Shown here one piece after another: positions 5,593 through 9,609 of a stretch of DNA of 9,609 bases. The position numbers and the translations under genes are program-made. How positions within the stretch are numbered: position 1 is the stretch's first letter; each line of letters begins with the position of its first letter. Source of the stretch: an uncultured Sphingomonadales bacterium (lineage in GTDB: Bacteria; Pseudomonadota; Alphaproteobacteria; Sphingomonadales; Sphingomonadaceae); the NCBI GenBank assembly GCA_903911985.1, contig CAIWFP010000297.1, positions 1 through 9,609 of the forward strand, written 5' to 3'. A model generated the notes under the pieces. It saw only the letters and a list, made by a program, of their open reading frames with translations, had not been told where the DNA came from and did no database searches.

Positions 5593-6279
5593 TTGCCTCG
5601 TCTCATTCTCGTCCGTCACGGCCAAAGCCAGTGGAATCTGGAAAACCGCTTCACCGGCTGGTGGGATGTGGATCTCACCGCCAAGGGCGAGGAAGAGGCC
5701 CGTGCGGCGGGCACTTTGCTCCGCGAAAAGGGCCTCCTGCCCACCCTCGCCTTCACGAGCTTGCAAACCCGCGCCATCCGCACCCTGCATTTCGCGCTGG
5801 AAACCTCGGGCCGCCTGTGGATCCCCGAGGTGAAGGACTGGCGGCTGAACGAGCGCCACTATGGCGGCCTCACCGGGCTGGACAAGGCCGAGACGGCGGC
5901 GAAACATGGCGAGGATCAGGTCAAGATCTGGCGCCGCAGCTTCGACATCCCGCCCCCCGTGCTGGAAGACGGCAGCGAATTCGACCTGAAGGCCGACCCG
6001 CGCTATGCTGGCATCGCCATCCCCAATACCGAGAGCCTCAAGGACACCATCGCCCGCGTGCTCCCGTTCTACGAAAGCGCCATCGCCCCGGCGCTGAAGG
6101 CTGGCGAAACCGTGCTGGTCGCCGCCCACGGCAATAGCCTGCGCGCCCTGGTCAAGCACCTCTCGGGCATTTCCGACGCGGAGATCACCGGCCTCGAAAT
6201 CCCCACCGGCCAGCCGATCGTCTACGAACTGGACGCCAATCTCGCGGCGACCGACCGCTATTACCTCTCGGAGCGTTGA
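5593..6279 (+). CDS. gpmA: 2,3-bisphosphoglycerate-dependent phosphoglycerate mutase
   Basis: Interconverts 3- and 2-phosphoglycerate in glycolysis or the Entner-Doudoroff lower pathway through a phosphohistidine. The 228-residue length is standard. Visible are the RHG motif at 8-10 with phospho-acceptor His9, Arg60, catalytic Glu87 in LNERHYGGL, the IWRRSFDIPPP stretch (112-122) and His179 in AHGNSLRALVKHL. It resembles the Zymomonas enzyme throughout as I recall it, including GQSxWNLENRFTGWWDV and LPTGQP-like segments. The start is TTG 5593: translation from there gives MPRLILVRHG, the family's normal N-terminus, and AAGGGAG sits 9 nt upstream. A strong hairpin precedes the ribosome binding site. 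purE follows after 4 nt, so this enzyme appears to be co-transcribed with purine and cofactor genes. Confidence 0.97.
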   Translation: MPRLILVRHGQSQWNLENRFTGWWDVDLTAKGEEEARAAGTLLREKGLLPTLAFTSLQTRAIRTLHFALETSGRLWIPEVKDWRLNERHYGGLTGLDKAETAAKHGEDQVKIWRRSFDIPPPVLEDGSEFDLKADPRYAGIAIPNTESLKDTIARVLPFYESAIAPALKAGETVLVAAHGNSLRALVKHLSGISDAEITGLEIPTGQPIVYELDANLAATDRYYLSER

Positions 6280-6283
6280 CCCG

Positions 6284-6784
6284 ATGACCACGCCCCAGCC
6301 TTTGCCCGCTCCTCTCGTTGCCATCGTCATGGGCAGCCAGTCCGACTGGCCAACGATGAGCAAGGCCGCCGAGGCGCTCGACAAGCTGGGCGTGGCTTAC
6401 GACGCGCGCATCGTCTCGGCCCACCGCACGCCGGACCGGCTGGTCTCCTTCGCCAAGGGCGCGGGCGATGAAGGCTTCAAGGTGGTCATCGCCGGGGCTG
6501 GCGGCGCCGCCCATCTGCCCGGCATGGTTGCCAGCATGACCCATCTGCCAGTGCTCGGCGTGCCGGTGCAATCCAAGGCGCTGTCGGGGCAGGACAGCCT
6601 GCTCTCCATCGTCCAGATGCCTGCGGGCATTCCCGTGGGCACGCTGGCCATTGGCGAGGCGGGCGCCACCAACGCCGGGCTGCTGGCCGCCGCCATCCTC
6701 GCCATCACCGATCCCGCCCTTGCCGAACGCCTCAAGGCCTATCGCGCCGCGCAAAGCGCCGCCGTCGCCGAGAGGCCCCTTTAA
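6284..6784 (+). CDS. purE: N5-carboxyaminoimidazole ribonucleotide mutase (class I PurE)
   Basis: Converts N5-CAIR, made by PurK, into CAIR in de novo purine synthesis; the active form is an octamer. The protein has 166 residues, usual for class I. Motifs are MGSQSDWPTM (16-25, phosphate binding), SAHRTP (45-50, with the catalytic His47), GAGGAAHLPGM (71-81), PVQSKALSGQDSLLSIVQMP and the PAGIPVGT loop (113-120). The presence of a purK partner fits class I rather than the PurK-independent class II. ATG 6284 has CGGAG upstream with 10 nt between, inside the gpmA 3' end. Its own TAA overlaps the start of a tiny reading frame (TAATG) that leads into purK. Confidence 0.98.
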   Translation: MTTPQPLPAPLVAIVMGSQSDWPTMSKAAEALDKLGVAYDARIVSAHRTPDRLVSFAKGAGDEGFKVVIAGAGGAAHLPGMVASMTHLPVLGVPVQSKALSGQDSLLSIVQMPAGIPVGTLAIGEAGATNAGLLAAAILAITDPALAERLKAYRAAQSAAVAERPL

Positions 6785-6819
6785 TGGTTTCAGGCCCCCA
6801 CATGATCGCCCGCCCATGA
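6784..6819 (+). CDS. 11-codon mini reading frame bridging purE and purK (putative coupling leader)
   Basis: ATG 6784 overlaps the purE stop as TAATG and encodes MVSGPHMIARP. Its TGA (6817-6819) overlaps the purK start as ATGA. GAGAGG (6770-6775) lies 8 nt before this ATG, an excellent ribosome binding site, whereas purK has no purine-rich site of its own. The likely meaning is termination-reinitiation that hands ribosomes from purE to purK; the peptide itself probably has no function. The alternative is chance overlap with inefficient or SD-independent purK initiation. Confidence 0.45.
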   Translation: MVSGPHMIARP

Positions 6820-7949
6820 TTCCTCCCGGCGAAACCATCGGCATTCTGGGCGGCGGCCAGCTGGGCCGCATGCTGGCCATGGCGGCGGCCCAGCTGGGCT
6901 ATCGCTGCCACATCTTCGCGCCAGAGCCCGACAGCATCGCCGCCGAGGTCTGCGCCGCCTTCACCTGCGCCGCATGGGAAGACACCGATGCCCTGGCCCG
7001 TTTCGCCAGCGATTGCGCGGTCATCACCTATGAGTTCGAGAATGTCCCGGTGGCTCCGCTGGCCGCTCTGGGCGCCACGCCGATCCTGCCCCACCCCCGC
7101 GCGCTGGAAACCGGGCAGGATCGCCTCACCGAAAAGACCTTCGTCACCACTCTCGGCGGCCGCACCGCCCCCTTCGCCCCCGTAGATCTGTCAAACCCCG
7201 AGTCGCCCGAAGATCTCGCCGCCGCCATCGCCCGGGTCGGCGCCCCCGGCATTCTCAAAACCCGGCGCGACGGCTACGACGGCAAGGGCCAGTGGCGCCT
7301 CGGCGCCTCGGGCGACACTTCCCCTGTCGATCTGGCGGGGCTGGATCTGCCGGCCAAGCCGCTGATCTACGAGGGCCTCGTGCGCTTCTCGGCCGAATTC
7401 TCGGTCATTCTCGCCCGAGGGGCCGCCAAAAACGGGGCAAATGGCGACATCCGCTTCTGGGACAGCCCGCTCAACGAGCACGAGGGCGGCATCCTCGCGC
7501 GCTCCTCGCTCCCCGCCCCGCCAGAGGTCCTCGCGCAAGTGGCCGAGGCCCGCACTCTGGCGCAAAAAGTGGCCGAGGCGCTAGACTATGTCGGCGTCCT
7601 CACCTGCGAATTCTTCGCCACCAAAGACGGCCCGGTGTTCAACGAGATCGCCCCCCGCGTCCATAATTCCGGCCACTGGACCATCGAGGGCGCGATCACC
7701 AGCCAGTTCGAGAATCACATCCGCGCCATCTGCGGCCTGCCGCTGGGCGACACGGCGCTGATCGTGAAGGGCGTGGAAATGCGCAACATCATCGGGGCCG
7801 ACCAAACCGGCCCCAAAACCGGTAAATGGGCCGCCGAAGACTGGGACAAAATCCTCTCCGACCCCGCCAACCACCTCCACCTCTATGGCAAGGCCGCATC
7901 CCGCCCGGGTCGCAAGATGGGCCATGTCACCCGCCTAACCCTCGGCTGA
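6816..7949 (+). CDS. purK: N5-carboxyaminoimidazole ribonucleotide synthase (PurK)
   Basis: ATP-grasp enzyme that makes N5-CAIR from AIR, bicarbonate and ATP, supplying PurE. It has 377 residues, within the family range. Visible are the N-terminal GILGGGQLGRML (9-20), the glycine-rich KTRRDGYDGKGQW loop in the ATP-grasp domain, YEGLVRFSAEFSVI, and the metal/AIR-binding segment with NEIAPRVHNSGHWTIEGA, followed by the C-terminal LYGKAASRPGRKMGHVT motif. ATG 6816 is the only credible start: it is just before PGETIGILGG, and no in-frame start lies closer to purE. There is no Shine-Dalgarno in the 30 nt upstream, and the start overlaps the stop of the bridging mini frame. folA follows 7 nt after the stop. 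Confidence 0.98.
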   Translation: MIPPGETIGILGGGQLGRMLAMAAAQLGYRCHIFAPEPDSIAAEVCAAFTCAAWEDTDALARFASDCAVITYEFENVPVAPLAALGATPILPHPRALETGQDRLTEKTFVTTLGGRTAPFAPVDLSNPESPEDLAAAIARVGAPGILKTRRDGYDGKGQWRLGASGDTSPVDLAGLDLPAKPLIYEGLVRFSAEFSVILARGAAKNGANGDIRFWDSPLNEHEGGILARSSLPAPPEVLAQVAEARTLAQKVAEALDYVGVLTCEFFATKDGPVFNEIAPRVHNSGHWTIEGAITSQFENHIRAICGLPLGDTALIVKGVEMRNIIGADQTGPKTGKWAAEDWDKILSDPANHLHLYGKAASRPGRKMGHVTRLTLG

Positions 7950-7956
7950 CCGGGCA

Positions 7957-8469
7957 ATGACGCGCCAAATCGTGCTGATCGCCGCCATGGCCGCCAATCG
8001 CGTTATCGGCGTGGACGGCCGCCTGCCGTGGCACATCCCGGCCGACCTCAGGCATTTCAAGGCGCTCACCATGGGCGAGGATGGGGTGAGCCGCCCCATG
8101 CTGATGGGCCGCAAGACCTTCGAATCGCTGCCCGGCCTGCTCCCCGGCCGCCGCCACATCGTCCTCACGCGCGACACCGGCTGGTCCGCTCCCGGCGCCG
8201 AGGTGGCACATGATCTGGACGCCGCGCTGGCTCTGGCCGGCGATGCGGAAACAACCCCCGAAATAACCATCGTCGGCGGCGCGGAGATCTACGCCCTCGC
8301 CCTGCCCCGCGCCACGCGGATCGAACTGACCGAAGTCCACGCCGAATTCCCCGGCGACACCACCCTGCCCGCCATCGGGCCGGAATGGCACGAAATCGCC
8401 CGCGAAGAGCATGAGCCACAAGGCGCCACCCCCGGCTTCGCTTTCGTCACCCTCGCGCGCGACCTATAG
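7957..8469 (+). CDS. folA: Dihydrofolate reductase
   Basis: Reduces dihydrofolate to tetrahydrofolate with NADPH, sustaining one-carbon supply for thymidylate and purines. It has 170 residues, similar to other chromosomal DHFRs. Motifs are IAAMAANRVIGVDGRLPWHIPADL (read as RVIGVDGRLPW, then HIPADLRHFK), with the catalytic acid Asp30 and Trp25, the NADPH-binding MLMGRKTFESL (48-58) and IVGGAEIYALAL near 107. It looks like the chromosomal, trimethoprim-target type rather than a plasmid Dfr, judging from its setting between purK and ribF. ATG 7957 follows the purK stop by 7 nt with no strong ribosome binding site, suggesting translational coupling. ribF starts 11 nt after its stop. Confidence 0.97.
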   Translation: MTRQIVLIAAMAANRVIGVDGRLPWHIPADLRHFKALTMGEDGVSRPMLMGRKTFESLPGLLPGRRHIVLTRDTGWSAPGAEVAHDLDAALALAGDAETTPEITIVGGAEIYALALPRATRIELTEVHAEFPGDTTLPAIGPEWHEIAREEHEPQGATPGFAFVTLARDL

Positions 8470-8480
8470 ACAGGCCCATC

Positions 8481-9419
8481 ATGATTCGCCTCGATTCCCG
8501 TCAACCCATTCCGCCCGAAATGCGCGGCGCCATCATCGCGCTGGGCAATTTCGATGGCTTTCACCTCGGCCATCAGGCTGTGGTGGGCGAAGCGATAAGC
8601 TGGGCCCGCGCCGAAGGCCGCCCGGCCATCGTCGCCACTTTCGATCCCCATCCCGTGCGCCATTTCGTGCCCGACGCCCCGCCCTTCCGCCTCACCACCC
8701 TTGATCAGCGCGAGGAGCTCTTCGCCGCCGCCGGGGCAGATGCCATGCTGGTGTTTCACTTCGACGCCGAAATGGCCGCCACCCCGGCGTGCGAATGGGT
8801 CACCAAAGTCATCGCCCGCCGCTTTGGCGCGGCAGGCGTCGTCACCGGGGCGGATTTCACCTTCGGCAAGGGCCGCGGCGGCAATGCCGCCACCCTGCGC
8901 GAACTGGGCGAAACCGTCGGCCTTGCCGCCCGCGCCGTCGGCCCGGTGGCCGATGGCAGCCACCCCGTCTCCTCCAGCCGCATCCGTCAGGCTCTGGCCG
9001 AGGGCGATTGTCAGGAGGCCGCCCGCCTGCTCACCCGCCCCTTCGCCATTCGGGGCCTCGTCCAACATGGCGACAAGCTGGGCCGCACCATCGGCTTTCC
9101 CACCGCCAACCTCGCGCTCGGCGGCTATGTGCGCCCGCGTTACGGCATCTATGCGGTGACGGGAAAGCTGCCCGGCGGGCGGCAGGTGACCGGCGCGGCC
9201 AACCTCGGCATCCGGCCGCAGTTCGATCCGCCCAAGGAGCTGCTGGAGCCCTTCTTCTTCGACTTTTCCGGCGATCTTTACGGGGCCGAGATCGAGGTCG
9301 CCTTCCACCACTTCCTGCGGCCCGAGGCGAAGTTCGAATCGCTCGACGCCCTAACCGCCCAGATGGACCGCGATTGCGCCGAGGCCCGCCGCCTGCTCAG
9401 CGGCTTGCCGCTGGTCTGA
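8481..9419 (+). CDS. ribF: Bifunctional riboflavin kinase / FAD synthetase
   Basis: Phosphorylates riboflavin to FMN and adenylates FMN to FAD in the cytoplasm. It has 312 residues, the normal size. The N-terminal nucleotidyltransferase (FAD synthetase) domain shows GNFDGFHLGHQ (22-32), TFDPHPVRHF (53-62), VVTGADFTFGKGRGG (120-134) and SSSRIRQALAEGD (164-176). The C-terminal riboflavin kinase domain shows GRTIGFPTANL (201-211, ATP/Mg binding), RYGIYAV (220-226), GAANLGIRPQF and DFSGDLYG, ending LRPEAKFESLDAL. ATG 8481 is 11 nt after the folA stop; only a weak CAGG precedes it. ileS follows after 61 nt, an order seen in many proteobacteria where ribF precedes ileS. Confidence 0.97.
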   Translation: MIRLDSRQPIPPEMRGAIIALGNFDGFHLGHQAVVGEAISWARAEGRPAIVATFDPHPVRHFVPDAPPFRLTTLDQREELFAAAGADAMLVFHFDAEMAATPACEWVTKVIARRFGAAGVVTGADFTFGKGRGGNAATLRELGETVGLAARAVGPVADGSHPVSSSRIRQALAEGDCQEAARLLTRPFAIRGLVQHGDKLGRTIGFPTANLALGGYVRPRYGIYAVTGKLPGGRQVTGAANLGIRPQFDPPKELLEPFFFDFSGDLYGAEIEVAFHHFLRPEAKFESLDALTAQMDRDCAEARRLLSGLPLV

Positions 9420-9480
9420 ATCTCCCTGCCAAACCTCCCCATTTGCGCTAATCCGCCCGCCCCGCTAAGGCGCTCACGCC

Positions 9481-9609
9481 ATGACTGAACCCCGAGATTA
9501 CCGAAACACCGTCTTCCTGCCGAAGACAGATTTCCCCATGAAGGCCGGCCTGCCGCAAAAGGAGCCGGGCATCCTCACGCGCTGGCAGGATCAGGACCTC
9601 TACCGCACC
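9481..9609 (+). CDS. ileS: Isoleucyl-tRNA synthetase, N-terminal part (3' truncated by window edge)
   Basis: Charges tRNA-Ile with isoleucine. Only 43 residues are visible of a protein usually above 900 residues. MTEPRDYRNTVFLPKT, followed by DFPMKAGLPQKEPGI, is characteristic of the N-terminal extension of bacterial IleS, just before the catalytic HIGH domain, which lies outside the window. ATG 9481 has no strong ribosome binding site; the 61-nt gap after ribF shows no terminator, so read-through from the upstream genes is likely. The partial length limits any judgement about domain integrity. Confidence 0.95.
   Translation, partial: MTEPRDYRNTVFLPKTDFPMKAGLPQKEPGILTRWQDQDLYRT

Noticed and set aside
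5575..6384. 269-codon minus-strand open frame
   Set aside because: It mirrors gpmA and the start of purE, and its translation shows no domain.
8289..9311. 340-codon open frame on the minus strand
   Set aside because: It is antisense to folA and ribF, both clear. Its Gly/Ala/His-rich translation matches no family; such frames are common opposite GC-rich genes.

Overview
The window is GC-rich (roughly two thirds G+C by eye), with tightly packed genes and strong G/C bias at third codon positions. Protein similarities recalled from memory (the dCTP deaminase tail, a Zymomonas-like phosphoglycerate mutase, an FzlA-like protein and a stand-alone NDUFA9-type protein) point to an alphaproteobacterium, most likely order Sphingomonadales (Novosphingobium/Sphingomonas-like). 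This is a memory-based inference; no search was run. I see no phage, insertion sequence, integrase or CRISPR array. The region is ordinary chromosomal housekeeping DNA with several small structures that deserve a second look.

Left block, plus strand (1-2308): the 3' end of dcd (dCTP deaminase), a VOC/glyoxalase-fold protein, fdhD (sulfur carrier for formate dehydrogenase maturation) and a GST-fold protein that resembles the FtsZ-associated protein FzlA. fdhD has no stop codon where the family ends. A C6 run near its 3' end suggests a one-base frame break; without it the reading frame runs through the whole next gene. Between the convergent fzlA-like and NDUFA9-like genes (2309-2587) lie two perfect hairpins and a longer inverted repeat arranged symmetrically.

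Middle block, minus strand (2588-5112): an NDUFA9-type NAD(P)-binding protein, a single-domain ModE/LysR-type winged-helix regulator directly coupled to a four-helix cytochrome b561, and a tRNA-Thr(GGT) with encoded CCA and a plausible promoter.

Right block, plus strand (5315-9609): a small basic protein of unknown function, then gpmA, purE, purK, folA, ribF and the start of ileS, all co-oriented. From gpmA to ribF the gaps are 4 to 31 nt, and the ribF-ileS gap is 61 nt. This looks like one operon joining glycolysis, purine synthesis (CAIR formation), tetrahydrofolate recycling and flavin cofactor synthesis. Two details stand out. A long hairpin lies between the small gene and gpmA, which starts with TTG. 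A tiny 11-codon reading frame with its own good ribosome binding site bridges purE and purK through TAATG and ATGA overlaps, while purK itself has no visible ribosome binding site.
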